A stretch of DNA of 49,751 bases, taken from contig CAZQQV010000003.1 of the NCBI GenBank assembly GCA_964595655.1, positions 1 to 49,751 of the forward strand, given 5' to 3'. Position numbers and translations under genes: made by a program. The notes beneath the pieces are model-generated. The model did no database searches. It was not told the origin of the DNA and worked only from the letters and a program-made list of their open reading frames with translations. Shown piece by piece: positions 1 to 8,677 of this stretch. Position 1 is the stretch's first letter, and each line of letters begins with the position of its first letter. This stretch comes from Caldimicrobium sp964595655 (GTDB lineage Bacteria > Desulfobacterota > Thermodesulfobacteria > Thermodesulfobacteriales > Thermodesulfobacteriaceae).

Positions 1-21
1 AGTAAAGACAAAGATTTCTAA
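1..21 (+). other. possible 3' tail of an upstream gene (partial)
   Basis: Frame 1 reads SKDKDF then TAA at 19-21, which could be the last codons of a gene that begins before the window. Gene order obgE-proB-proA-nadD is common in related bacteria, so proB is possible, but seven codons cannot identify it. The proA ribosome-binding site follows 13-19 nt later. Confidence 0.25.
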
Positions 22-48
22 ACTTTTTACAAAAGGGAGGCATTCAAA

Positions 49-1311
49 ATGGGTGAGGCATTAAGGGAATTGATTATTGAAATGGGTAAAAAAGCAAAGG
101 CCTCAGCAAGAGAGCTTGCTAAATTAAATACTACCATAAAAAATGAAGTTTTAAGAGAGGTTGCAAAGAGATTGAGAGAAAAGAGGGAAGAATTGAAAGA
201 GATAAATGCCAAGGATGTCAACCTTGCGCTGACCCAGGGCTATTCAAAGGCCTTTATTGATAGGCTCACTCTCACAGACAAGGTTGTTGAGGCCATGGCA
301 AGGGGGCTTGAAGAGGTAGCGGCTCTTCCTGATCCAGTGGGAGAAGTGGTGAAGATGTGGAGGCGCCCAAATGGTCTTCTTGTGGGGAAAATGCGCATCC
401 CTCTCGGAGTTATTGCCATTATCTATGAAAGCAGACCCAATGTTACCATTGATGCAGCTGGGCTTTGCTTCAAAAGTGGAAATGCAGTTATTCTTAGAGG
501 AGGAAAAGAGGCAATTAATTCCAACTTAGCCTTAGCAGATATTTTTAGAGAGGTGCTGAAGGAAAAGGGCCTTCCTGTTGATGCCGTTCAGGTGGTTCCA
601 ACAACAGAAAGAATTGCCATGGAATATCTTCTTGAACTTGAGGAATACATTGATCTTGTTATTCCAAGGGGTGGAGAGGGCCTAATTAGATTTGTTACTG
701 AAAAGGCAAGAATGCCTGTTATTAAGCACTATAAAGGGGTTTGTCATGTCTATGTGGATGACGAAGCTGATCTTGAAAAGGCAGTTAATATTGCGGTAAA
801 TGCCAAGTGTCAGAGACCAGGGGTTTGCAATGCCATGGAAACCCTTCTTGTGCACAAAGACATAGCCCCTACCTTTTTACCACGAGTGGCAGAGGAATAT
901 AAAAAATACGGAGTTGAGATTAGAGGCTGTCCTGAAACCCTGAAATATATACCCTGGGCAAAGCCTGCCAAAGAGGAGGACTATGGCTATGAATTCCTTG
1001 ATCTAATTCTTGCTGTAAAGGTGGTTTCTTCCCTTGAGGAGGCCATGGATCATATTGCCAAATATGGAAGTAATCACACCGAGGCCATTATTACGGAAAA
1101 TTACACCAAGGCCATGAGATTTCTTCAGGAGGTTGATGCAAGCCTTGTGCTTGTCAATGCCTCAACGAGATTCAATGATGGAGGTGAACTTGGGCTTGGG
1201 GCTGAAATTGGTATTTCCACAACAAAACTTCATGCCTATGGTCCAATGGGGCTTGAAGAATTAACCACAACCAAATTCATTGCCTTTGGTGATGGACAAA
1301 TCAGAACATAG
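49..1311 (+). CDS. proA: gamma-glutamyl phosphate reductase ProA
   Basis: ProA is the second step of proline synthesis: cytosolic NADPH-dependent reduction of gamma-glutamyl phosphate to glutamate-5-semialdehyde. The 420-residue length is standard. The sequence shows the family pattern throughout, including IYESRPNVTIDAAGLC near residue 125 and the catalytic-cysteine motif VCNAMET (Cys260). The C-terminal half ends with the typical GLEELTTTKF. The ATG at 49 follows an AGGGAGG ribosome-binding site (about 35-41). It overlaps nadD by 20 nt, so the two are translationally coupled. Nothing odd is seen. Confidence 0.97.
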   Translation: MGEALRELIIEMGKKAKASARELAKLNTTIKNEVLREVAKRLREKREELKEINAKDVNLALTQGYSKAFIDRLTLTDKVVEAMARGLEEVAALPDPVGEVVKMWRRPNGLLVGKMRIPLGVIAIIYESRPNVTIDAAGLCFKSGNAVILRGGKEAINSNLALADIFREVLKEKGLPVDAVQVVPTTERIAMEYLLELEEYIDLVIPRGGEGLIRFVTEKARMPVIKHYKGVCHVYVDDEADLEKAVNIAVNAKCQRPGVCNAMETLLVHKDIAPTFLPRVAEEYKKYGVEIRGCPETLKYIPWAKPAKEEDYGYEFLDLILAVKVVSSLEEAMDHIAKYGSNHTEAIITENYTKAMRFLQEVDASLVLVNASTRFNDGGELGLGAEIGISTTKLHAYGPMGLEELTTTKFIAFGDGQIRT

Positions 1312-1918
1312 AATAGGGCTTCTTGGAGGAACCTTTGATCCCCCTCATCTTGCCCATTTAAGAATTGCTGAAGAGTCTCGCATAGCCTTCAATTTATCAG
1401 AAATCTGGTTTATTCCAGCAGGGTCTCCCCCTCACAAAAGGGGGACTTTTTTTAGCTTTGAAGACCGTTTTAATATGCTCAAAGTAGCAATCAAGTTTAA
1501 TCCCTTTTTTAAAGTCCTTGATATTGAAAAAGAAGAAACCCCCTCTTACACCCTAAAAACCCTTGAAAAATTGAAAAAACTTTATTCCCAAAAAGAATTT
1601 TTTCTTATTATTGGAATGGATGCCTTTCAGGAGATAGAGACCTGGTGGCATTATGAGAGATTTTTGAACTTTTGTAATTTAATTGTTGTATCAAGAGGTG
1701 CGGGAAATTGGAAAAGGGCTGAAGATTTTGTCAAAGATAGGGCTGAAAAACTTTGGGGAAAAGAAGCTAAAAAAAAGGCTTTTTTTCTTGAGGTCTTTCC
1801 CCTTGAAATCTCAAGTACTTTATTAAGAACCTATTTAAAGGAGGGAAGAAGTATAAGATATCTTGTGCCTGAGGAGGTTTATTTTTATCTAAAAGAAAGA
1901 GGGTTTCTCCAAGTATGA
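1292..1918 (+). CDS. nadD: nicotinate-nucleotide adenylyltransferase NadD
   Basis: Transfers AMP from ATP to nicotinate mononucleotide to make deamido-NAD in NAD biosynthesis. The N-terminal nucleotidyltransferase signature GGTFDPPHLAHL follows the start closely, and the second signature ISSTLLRTYLKEG lies near the C-terminus. I start at ATG 1292 (MDKSEHRIGLLGG) rather than the in-frame TTG at 1280, because it gives the normal spacing to the GGTFDPPH motif. The gene overlaps proA at its 5' end, and its TGA overlaps the mutS ATG (ATGA). nadC, another NAD gene, lies 27 kb away in the same window. Confidence 0.95.
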   Translation: MDKSEHRIGLLGGTFDPPHLAHLRIAEESRIAFNLSEIWFIPAGSPPHKRGTFFSFEDRFNMLKVAIKFNPFFKVLDIEKEETPSYTLKTLEKLKKLYSQKEFFLIIGMDAFQEIETWWHYERFLNFCNLIVVSRGAGNWKRAEDFVKDRAEKLWGKEAKKKAFFLEVFPLEISSTLLRTYLKEGRSIRYLVPEEVYFYLKERGFLQV

Positions 1919-4467
1919 GAGGGCAACTAAAACAGGACATAACTCCCATGTTTCGTCAGTATTTTGAAATAAAGGCAAAGTATCCAGACAGTATTCTTTT
2001 TTTCAGATTGGGAGACTTTTATGAGATGTTCTTTGAAGATGCAGAAACAGTTGCCCCCTTACTTGGGCTTGTTCTTACAAAGAGGGAGGCTGGAAAAAAT
2101 CTTACCGCTCCCATGTGCGGAATTCCTGCAGAAAAAAGTGAAATTTACATCCAAAAACTTCTTGAACTTGGATTTAAAGTTGCCATTTGTGAACAGGTTG
2201 AAGATCCAGCCTTGGCTAAGGGGCTTGTTAGGAGGGAGGTTGTTAAAGTTTATACCCCTGGGCTTTTCATTGATTTTAGTTTTCTTAAAGACAAAGAAAA
2301 AGTCTACCTTTCAAGCCTAAAGACTGGAAAGAAGTTTGCCCTTTCTTTTCTTGAGCTCTCCTGTGAGGAATTCTATTTTACCGAACTTACTCAGGACAGA
2401 GCCCTTTCAGAACTCCTAAAAAAGGAGCCCCGAGAGATCCTTCTTGAGGAGTCCCTTAAAGAGAGTGAACTTGCAAAATTTCTGAAACAAAATCTTCCTC
2501 AGGTCCATTTGAGTTTTCTTGAAAAGGAAGATTTTAAAAGTTATAAGGAAAAATTTTCAGCCATTACTGAATCAGAAGAGGTAAAAGAGGCTTTATCTGC
2601 TATTTACAGCTATCTTAAAAAATATCAGCCCGCACTTGCTGAGAGGCTTTCAGAACCAAAGTTTTATTATCCTGAGGATTTTTTATTTCTTGATGAGAAT
2701 ACTAAGAGAAATCTTGAACTTGTGAAGAATCTCCTTGATGGCACAGAAAAATACACCCTTTATTGGGTCCTTGATAAAACCAAAACCCCCATGGGCTCAA
2801 GATTATTAAAGGAGTGGATTCTTTACCCTTTAAGAGACCTTTCGGCTATAGAGAGAAGGCAGAGAACAATAGAATTCTTTCTTGAAAAAAGGGATCTTCG
2901 TGAAAACATCGCAAGAATTCTTCAAAAAATATCGGATCTTGAAAGACTGGGAAGCAGACTAAGTCTAAGGCTTATTAACCCAAAGGAATTAGCTCTCTTG
3001 CGTGAGGGCTTAAGATTTTTTCCTGAATTAAAGGCATTGCTAAGGAATTTAAGGGGTTCTTTAGACTTTCCTGAGGAATTAAAAAGGGTTGAGGAGGAGC
3101 TCTGCGAGGTTGAAGAGATTTTAAATCTTCTTGATTCAGCCTTAGTTGAGAATCCACCCTCAACTTTAAAAGAGGGGGGAATTTTTAAAAAGGGTTTTAA
3201 TAAAGTTCTTGATGAACTCAAAGATTTAAGGGAAAACAGCCTTCTTTATCTTTCAAAGCTTGAAGAGGAGCTAAAAGCTAAAACAGGAATTCCCACCCTG
3301 AAAATTGGGTATAATCGGGTCTTTGGATATTATGTGGAAGTTTCAAAGGGCTATTTAAAAATGGTCCCCTCTTATTTTGAGAGGAAACAAACCCTTGTTA
3401 ACGCGGAAAGATATGTGGTTCCAGAGCTAAAAGAGCTTGAAGAAAAAATTCTTTCTTCTGAGGAAAAGCTTAAAAATCTTGAATATGAGCTTTTTTTGGA
3501 ATTAAGGGAAAGGGTTGCTTGCAAAGCTGAAGATATAAAAAGATCTGCAAGAGCCCTTGCAAAGCTTGATGTGCTTATTGCCCTTTCTGAAGTTGCTGAG
3601 AGATATCATTATGTTCGGCCAGAGCTAACTGAAGAGAAGGTTCTCCTCATTGAGGAGGGAAGGCATCCTGTGCTTGAGCGAATCCTTGGTGAAGAAAATT
3701 TTATTCCTAACTCCCTTGAGCTCAAAGAGGGAGAGGCTGAACTTATCATCCTCACTGGCCCTAACATGGGTGGAAAATCCACCTATTTAAGACAGAATGC
3801 CCTTATTGTAATTCTTGCCCAGATGGGAAGCTTTGTTCCTGCCAAGTATGCAAGAATTGGTGTTTTTGATAAACTTTTTACAAGAATTGGGGCAGCAGAT
3901 GAACTCATTCGGGGAAAGAGTACCTTCATGGTGGAAATGAGTGAGTGTGCCAAAATTTTGAGAAATGCAACCCCCCGATCCCTTGTGCTTCTTGACGAAG
4001 TTGGGAGAGGAACAAGCACCTTTGATGGAATGTCCCTTGCCTGGGCTATTGCTGAATATCTATACAAGCACAAAATTTTTACCCTTCTTGCTACTCATTA
4101 CTTTGAACTTACCGAGCTTTCCAAAAATTATCCTGCTATAAAAAACTTTCATGCTGAGGTAAGGGAGTGGGAGGATCAGGTTATTTTTCTTTATAGAATT
4201 CTTCCAGGGGCAGCAAGTCAGTCTTATGGAATTGAAGTGGCAAGGCTTGCCAATCTTCCTGAAGAGGTGATTCATAGAGCCAAAGAAATCCTTGAAACCT
4301 TGGAAAAGAAAAGACCAAGATTTCAAAAAAGACAACTCTCCCTTTTTTCAACGGATGAAAATTCACCAATTCTTGATAAAATAAAAAAGTTGGATCCGGA
4401 CAATTTGACTCCCAAGGAGGCCTTAGAATTCCTGTATCAATTAAAAAGGGAGTTGGAAAAAAGGTAG
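1915..4467 (+). CDS. mutS: DNA mismatch repair protein MutS (MutS1)
   Basis: Recognises mismatches and small loops and starts strand repair together with MutL. The 850-residue length fits MutS1. The mismatch-reading F-x-E motif is present as GDFYEMF (Phe35, Glu37), so this is the repair-active lineage. The ATPase has Walker A GPNMGGKST (about 615-623), the RGKSTFMVEM loop and Walker B LVLLDEVGRGTSTFDG (about 688-703). The C-terminal helix-hairpin tail ends LKRELEKR. No mutL is present in the window. The last 40 nt probably also encode the N-terminus of the next gene in another frame. Confidence 0.97.
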   Translation: MRGQLKQDITPMFRQYFEIKAKYPDSILFFRLGDFYEMFFEDAETVAPLLGLVLTKREAGKNLTAPMCGIPAEKSEIYIQKLLELGFKVAICEQVEDPALAKGLVRREVVKVYTPGLFIDFSFLKDKEKVYLSSLKTGKKFALSFLELSCEEFYFTELTQDRALSELLKKEPREILLEESLKESELAKFLKQNLPQVHLSFLEKEDFKSYKEKFSAITESEEVKEALSAIYSYLKKYQPALAERLSEPKFYYPEDFLFLDENTKRNLELVKNLLDGTEKYTLYWVLDKTKTPMGSRLLKEWILYPLRDLSAIERRQRTIEFFLEKRDLRENIARILQKISDLERLGSRLSLRLINPKELALLREGLRFFPELKALLRNLRGSLDFPEELKRVEEELCEVEEILNLLDSALVENPPSTLKEGGIFKKGFNKVLDELKDLRENSLLYLSKLEEELKAKTGIPTLKIGYNRVFGYYVEVSKGYLKMVPSYFERKQTLVNAERYVVPELKELEEKILSSEEKLKNLEYELFLELRERVACKAEDIKRSARALAKLDVLIALSEVAERYHYVRPELTEEKVLLIEEGRHPVLERILGEENFIPNSLELKEGEAELIILTGPNMGGKSTYLRQNALIVILAQMGSFVPAKYARIGVFDKLFTRIGAADELIRGKSTFMVEMSECAKILRNATPRSLVLLDEVGRGTSTFDGMSLAWAIAEYLYKHKIFTLLATHYFELTELSKNYPAIKNFHAEVREWEDQVIFLYRILPGAASQSYGIEVARLANLPEEVIHRAKEILETLEKKRPRFQKRQLSLFSTDENSPILDKIKKLDPDNLTPKEALEFLYQLKRELEKR
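4414..4430 (+). promoter_or_regulatory. Shine-Dalgarno plus candidate ATT start of the LysM amidase
   Basis: Inside the 3' end of mutS, AAGGAGG (4414-4420) sits 7 nt before an ATT codon (4428-4430). That codon is in frame with the signal peptide and LysM repeats of the next gene. No ATG, GTG or TTG occurs in that frame from the preceding stop (about 4375) to TTG 4929. AAG GAG is also an ordinary Lys-Glu codon pair of mutS, so the match may be accidental. Confidence 0.4.
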
Positions 4468-7025
4468 TCGCCTTTTTTATTATCCTGATTTTAAATCTCC
4501 TTTTTTTCTCTTTTGCTTTCTCTGAGGAGATTTTCTATCATAAAGTTAGAAAGGGAGAAAGTCTAAGGGATATAGCAAGAAAATATGGAGTTAGCGTTGA
4601 GGATATAAAGGAGTGGAACAATTTAAAAGAAGAGAGGGTTTTTCCTGGAAAGAGGCTCCTTATTAAGAAAGGAGGCAAAAAAGAGGAAAAAAGCCAAGGA
4701 GGAGATCTCTATCACATAGTCAAAAAGGGAGAAACTTTAGCCTCCATTGCTAAAAAATACGGAGTTAGTGAAGAGGAGATAAAAAGACTCAATCAATTAA
4801 AGAGCAGCAAAATTGTTGCTGGTAAAAAGCTTCTTATTAAAAAGGCTTCAAAGGAAGAAAAGGGGGAATCAAGAGAAAGGGAAGCCATTAAATCTGAATT
4901 AACGCAGAATTCCTCACCTTCTGAAGAATTGATTTATCACCAAGTAAAAAGGGGTGAAAGATTAAAGGACATTGCCAAGAAATACGGAGTTACTGTAGAG
5001 GATATAAAGGCTTGGAATAATTTGAAAAGCGAAAAAATTTTGGCAGGAAAAAAACTAATTATTAAGAAAAAGAAGTCCTTACAAGAAGAGAGGGCTGAAG
5101 AAACCAAGCCTGAAAAGACTCGGGCAAAGGAAATTGTTTATCGGGTAAGAAAGGGGGAAACCCTGAGCGATATTGCCCAGACCTTTGGAGTGAGTGAAGA
5201 AGAAATAATGAGATTAAATAATTTACAGGGCAAAGAGTTAAAACCTGGGAAAAGACTTCTCATAAGGCTTCCTGAAAAGAAAACAGAGGAAAGGATTTCT
5301 GAGAAAAAGGTGCAAGAAAAGGAGAAAGAGCCTGAATCCCTACTTTCTGCCTTTGAGAAGGTAAAGAAGGAGGAAGAGCTTCTCAGAAAAAGAGGTCTTA
5401 CACGAAAAGATTATTTGAGGTTTATTTCTAAATATAGACATCTTTATCTCCTATATCCCACAAGTGAGATTGCCCCTCTTTCCCTTCTTAAGACTGCAGA
5501 GCTTTATTATGAGCTTTATCACAAATCTTTAAGAAAGGAAGATGCTCTTGAGGCTGCAAAAAGATTTGAACTCTTTTTAAAGTCCTATCCTGATCATCCC
5601 CAGAGAGAACGGGCCTATTTAACTCTTTTAGAAATTTATGAGAGAGAATTGAGGGATAAAGCCCGAGCTGAAGAAATTAAAAAGAATTGGGGGATTCAGC
5701 TTTCCAAAGAAAAGTCTTTTAGGTCTAAGGAGACAAAGAAAGAGGAGACAAAGAGGGAAGCGATAAAAAAGGAGCCCAAAACTGGGGAAGAAAAGGCCCT
5801 TTCTTCTCGCATAAGTGAAACAAGTGAGACCTCTAAGCGTCCTTTGGAGATTTTGCCTGATTTAAAGAAGGTGGTTAAGGTTGAGGCTGTAACTGGTGAA
5901 GATTATACCCGAGTGATGGTTGATCTTAGCGGAGAGTTCAAGTATAGTTTGAATATACTTCCTGGAAAAGAGGATAAGCCCCCAAGGCTATATATTGATC
6001 TCTATCCTGCTCATTTGGATAATAAAGTACCGCGTACCATTGATCTCAAGGACAAACACTTACAGGCGGTAAGAGTGGGTCAATTTGATTCTCAAACTGT
6101 AAGAGTGGTTTTAGATTTGAATAGTCTTACTGATTACAAGGTATTTAAACTGCAAAATCCTCATCAATTAATTATTGATCTTTTGGGAAAGGAAAAAAAG
6201 GTTGAGACTAAGAGAGTGCAAAAGAGGGTTGCTTATGCAAAGAGCCAGAGTGAAAGAAAGAAAAGGGCTTCAAAGGAGGAGGGCCCTAAGGAGGAAGAAA
6301 CTAAATATATTAATCTTGCTAGGCAATTTGGGCTTGGTGTAAAGAGGGTGATGCTTGATCCTGGGCACGGAGGTGAGGACCCAGGTGCCCTTGGCCCGAA
6401 TGGATTAAAGGAAAAGGATATAGCTTTGAAGCTTGCTAAACTTGTGGGGAAAAAACTGGAAAGCCGTTTAGGAATTGAGGTTTTATACACGAGAACAGAG
6501 GATGTATTCATCCCTCTTGCTAAAAGGCCAGCTCTTGCTAATTCTAAAAAGGCCGACCTTTTTATTTCCTTTCATCTTAATGCCTCTCCTGATCCATCAG
6601 CCAAAGGCATAGAGGTTTACTATCTCAACTTTACCACAGATCCTGAGGCTATGAGAGTTGCTGCTTATGAAAACAGGGTGAATAATCAGGGACTTGCAGA
6701 TCTTCAGGATTTGGTTAAGGCTGTTCTTGCCAACACAAAGCTTAATGAATCAAGGGATTTGGCAACAAAGATCCAAAGGGAATTGGTAAGGTATCTTTCA
6801 AGATTTTACCCTGATATCGTGGATCGTGGGGTAAAATATGCGCCTTTTCTTGTTTTAGTGGGAACAAGGATGCCTGCTGTACTCATAGAAGCTGATTTTA
6901 TCACCAATCCTGAAATGGCAAAAAGATTTACCGATGAGGAATTTCTTGAAAAAGTTGCCGAGGGAATAACAAGAGGTATAGAGGCTTATATCCAGAGCCT
7001 TAAACTTTCTTTAAAAACCCCCTGA
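4428..7025 (+). CDS. secreted LysM/AMIN N-acetylmuramoyl-L-alanine amidase
   Basis: Predicted periplasmic peptidoglycan amidase that cleaves the MurNAc-L-Ala bond, as AmiC does at septa. From the proposed ATT start at 4428 the protein is about 865 residues. It has a basic N-region (KKGVGKK), a hydrophobic core and an AFS|EE cleavage-like site near residue 32. Four LysM repeats follow (each with G-E-x-L-x-x-I-A-x-x-[YF]-G-V), then Lys/Glu-rich linkers, a helical repeat-like stretch, an AMIN domain (about residues 465-575) and a C-terminal amidase_3 domain. The amidase has the Zn-site motifs LDPGHGGED, the downstream Glu (LIEAD) and the FISFHLNA motif. The conservative start TTG 4929 would remove the signal peptide and two LysM repeats that are clearly coding, so the real start is upstream. 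The exact start codon is inferred. Confidence 0.88.
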   Translation: MPVSIKKGVGKKVVAFFIILILNLLFFSFAFSEEIFYHKVRKGESLRDIARKYGVSVEDIKEWNNLKEERVFPGKRLLIKKGGKKEEKSQGGDLYHIVKKGETLASIAKKYGVSEEEIKRLNQLKSSKIVAGKKLLIKKASKEEKGESREREAIKSELTQNSSPSEELIYHQVKRGERLKDIAKKYGVTVEDIKAWNNLKSEKILAGKKLIIKKKKSLQEERAEETKPEKTRAKEIVYRVRKGETLSDIAQTFGVSEEEIMRLNNLQGKELKPGKRLLIRLPEKKTEERISEKKVQEKEKEPESLLSAFEKVKKEEELLRKRGLTRKDYLRFISKYRHLYLLYPTSEIAPLSLLKTAELYYELYHKSLRKEDALEAAKRFELFLKSYPDHPQRERAYLTLLEIYERELRDKARAEEIKKNWGIQLSKEKSFRSKETKKEETKREAIKKEPKTGEEKALSSRISETSETSKRPLEILPDLKKVVKVEAVTGEDYTRVMVDLSGEFKYSLNILPGKEDKPPRLYIDLYPAHLDNKVPRTIDLKDKHLQAVRVGQFDSQTVRVVLDLNSLTDYKVFKLQNPHQLIIDLLGKEKKVETKRVQKRVAYAKSQSERKKRASKEEGPKEEETKYINLARQFGLGVKRVMLDPGHGGEDPGALGPNGLKEKDIALKLAKLVGKKLESRLGIEVLYTRTEDVFIPLAKRPALANSKKADLFISFHLNASPDPSAKGIEVYYLNFTTDPEAMRVAAYENRVNNQGLADLQDLVKAVLANTKLNESRDLATKIQRELVRYLSRFYPDIVDRGVKYAPFLVLVGTRMPAVLIEADFITNPEMAKRFTDEEFLEKVAEGITRGIEAYIQSLKLSLKTP

Positions 7026-8209
7026 TGAATAAAAATATTCTTGAAGTAGGGCTTGAGGTCTTTTTTTCTGAAGAAATTCATAGGGAATATCAAAGGGCAA
7101 AAATTGCCCTTTTGACCCATCAAGGGGCAGTAACAAGAGATTTTAAACTTTCCTATCAAATCTTTTATCAATACTTTCAAGAAAGGCTCCTTTTTCTCTT
7201 TTCTCCCCAACATGGGCTTTTCTCTGAAAAACAGGCTAACATGATTGGTTCCCCTGATGAGATAGAACCCTTTTTTGGTATCCCTGTAAAGAGCCTCTAT
7301 GGCCCAAGGCTTAGCCCTGATCCTGAAGATTTGAAAAGGATAGATGTAATTTTTGTTGATCTTCAGGATGTAGGCTGTAGAGTATATACCTACATTTGGA
7401 CTTTATTTCTTCTCATGAAGGTGGCCAAGGATTTAAAAAAAGAAGTGGTAATTCTTGATAGACCCAATCCCTTAGGAGGGGTTGTTGAAGGGCCCCTTCT
7501 TGAAAGGGAATATTTCAGCTTTGTAGGCCTTGATATTCTCCCCATGCGTCATGGCCTAACTTTAGGAGAATTAGCTCTTCTTTTCAAAAAAAGGCACTAT
7601 CCAGATCTTCCCCTAAGAGTTATTCCCATGAAAAATTATTTAAGGGATAAACTCTTTTTCCACTATCAAAGACCGTGGATTCTTCCCTCACCCAATCTTC
7701 CAACCTTTGAGTGTGTCTTTGTTTATCCAGGAATGGTTCTCCTTGAGGGCACCAATCTCTCTGAAGGAAGGGGAACCACCCTTCCCTTTCTTATTTTCGG
7801 GGCCCCATATTTAAAATTAAAAGAAACCTTTGAACTTCTCTTAGAAAACTTTCCTTCTGAAACCTGGGGTGTTAAATTTAAGCCCCATGCCTTTGAACCC
7901 ACCTTTGATAAGTGGAAGGAACAAAGATGTCTTGGCTTTCAAATTATCATAGAAAATTACCTTTTATTTAAGCCCGTTTCCTTTGCATTAAAACTCTTGA
8001 AATTAATTAAGAACACCTATGATGATTTTGCCTTCCTTGAGGGGCCCTATGAGTTTGAAAAGGAGAAAAAACCCATAGAGATTTTAATTGGAAATAAGGG
8101 GGTTTTAAACTGGCTTTTGGAGAAGGAAGAAACTCCCCTTGAAATCCTTTTAAAAAGGGACTTAGACCTATATTACAAAGAAATTGAATTTTCCAAGTTA
8201 TACCATTAA
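7025..8209 (+). CDS. NamZ-like exo-beta-N-acetylmuramidase (DUF1343 family)
   Basis: DUF1343/NamZ proteins remove terminal MurNAc from peptidoglycan fragments. The 394-residue sequence shows family blocks: LLTHQGAVTRD, FSPQHGLFSE, PVKSLYG, IFVDLQDVGCRVYTY, ILDRPNPLGG and GTNLSEGRGTTLPF. I see no signal peptide, whereas many family members are secreted. A cytosolic recycling role is therefore possible. The start overlaps the amidase stop as TGATG, so the two cell-wall hydrolases are co-translated, which supports a joint role in murein turnover. Function is by family only. Confidence 0.85.
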   Translation: MNKNILEVGLEVFFSEEIHREYQRAKIALLTHQGAVTRDFKLSYQIFYQYFQERLLFLFSPQHGLFSEKQANMIGSPDEIEPFFGIPVKSLYGPRLSPDPEDLKRIDVIFVDLQDVGCRVYTYIWTLFLLMKVAKDLKKEVVILDRPNPLGGVVEGPLLEREYFSFVGLDILPMRHGLTLGELALLFKKRHYPDLPLRVIPMKNYLRDKLFFHYQRPWILPSPNLPTFECVFVYPGMVLLEGTNLSEGRGTTLPFLIFGAPYLKLKETFELLLENFPSETWGVKFKPHAFEPTFDKWKEQRCLGFQIIIENYLLFKPVSFALKLLKLIKNTYDDFAFLEGPYEFEKEKKPIEILIGNKGVLNWLLEKEETPLEILLKRDLDLYYKEIEFSKLYH

Positions 8210-8226
8210 AGAAATTTTTCACAAGG

Positions 8227-8256
8227 TTTACCCATTTTATCATAAAATTTTATAAT
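8227..8256 (+). promoter_or_regulatory. candidate sigma-70 promoter of the DsrE-like gene
   Basis: TTTACC (8227-8232), an 18-nt spacer and TATAAT (8251-8256) lie upstream of the gene at 8288. The -10 is a perfect match and the -35 matches 4 of 6. An AGGGAGG ribosome-binding site follows at 8275-8281. Confidence 0.45.
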
Positions 8257-8287
8257 TTCTTAAAATTTTGCTTTAGGGAGGTGTATT

Positions 8288-8623
8288 ATGTTAAAAGTTC
8301 TCTTTCATGTTCCAGATTCTTCCCGTTTTAATGCCTGTTTGAGACAGGTGAATAATCTTTTGGCCACTCTTTCTGAGGAACCTTATGAAATCAGAGTGCT
8401 TATTAATTTTGAGGGGATAAAGGTAGTGGAAAATTTTGAACCCTATATGGAGATGTTTAAAAGCCTTTGTGAAAGGGGCGTTAAATTTTATTTCTGCCAG
8501 AACCCTTTTAAAGTTTTTAATATTTCTACAGATCTTGTGCCTCCTCCTGCCGAAATTATATCTTCAGGAATTAGAGCCCTTGTTGATTGGCAAAGGGAGG
8601 GCTTTATTTATATAAGGCCATAG
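8288..8623 (+). CDS. DsrE/DsrF-like family protein
   Basis: A small (111 aa) single-domain protein with the fold pattern of the DsrE/F-like family. It has an N-terminal beta strand (KVLFHV), a VNNLLA helix, an LINFEG turn, GVKFYFCQNPF with the family-typical cysteine, and the C-terminal GIRALVDWQREGFIYIRP. Relatives handle sulfur (persulfide carriers) or are uncharacterised. In a genome with dsrC a sulfur-relay role is plausible but unproven. The gene has its own promoter-like sequence and a strong ribosome-binding site, and precedes the mre operon by 54 nt. Confidence 0.8.
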   Translation: MLKVLFHVPDSSRFNACLRQVNNLLATLSEEPYEIRVLINFEGIKVVENFEPYMEMFKSLCERGVKFYFCQNPFKVFNISTDLVPPPAEIISSGIRALVDWQREGFIYIRP

Positions 8624-8677
8624 TTTTAAAAATAAAGTCCTCTCAAAAAAGGAAAGAACTATGATAAAATTAGATTT

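Noticed and set aside
1280..1291. TTG start for nadD
   Set aside because: The ATG four codons later gives the normal distance to the GGTFDPPH motif.
4929..4931. TTG as the start of the LysM amidase
   Set aside because: It would remove a clear signal peptide and two LysM repeats encoded in the same open frame upstream, and a peptidoglycan amidase needs export.
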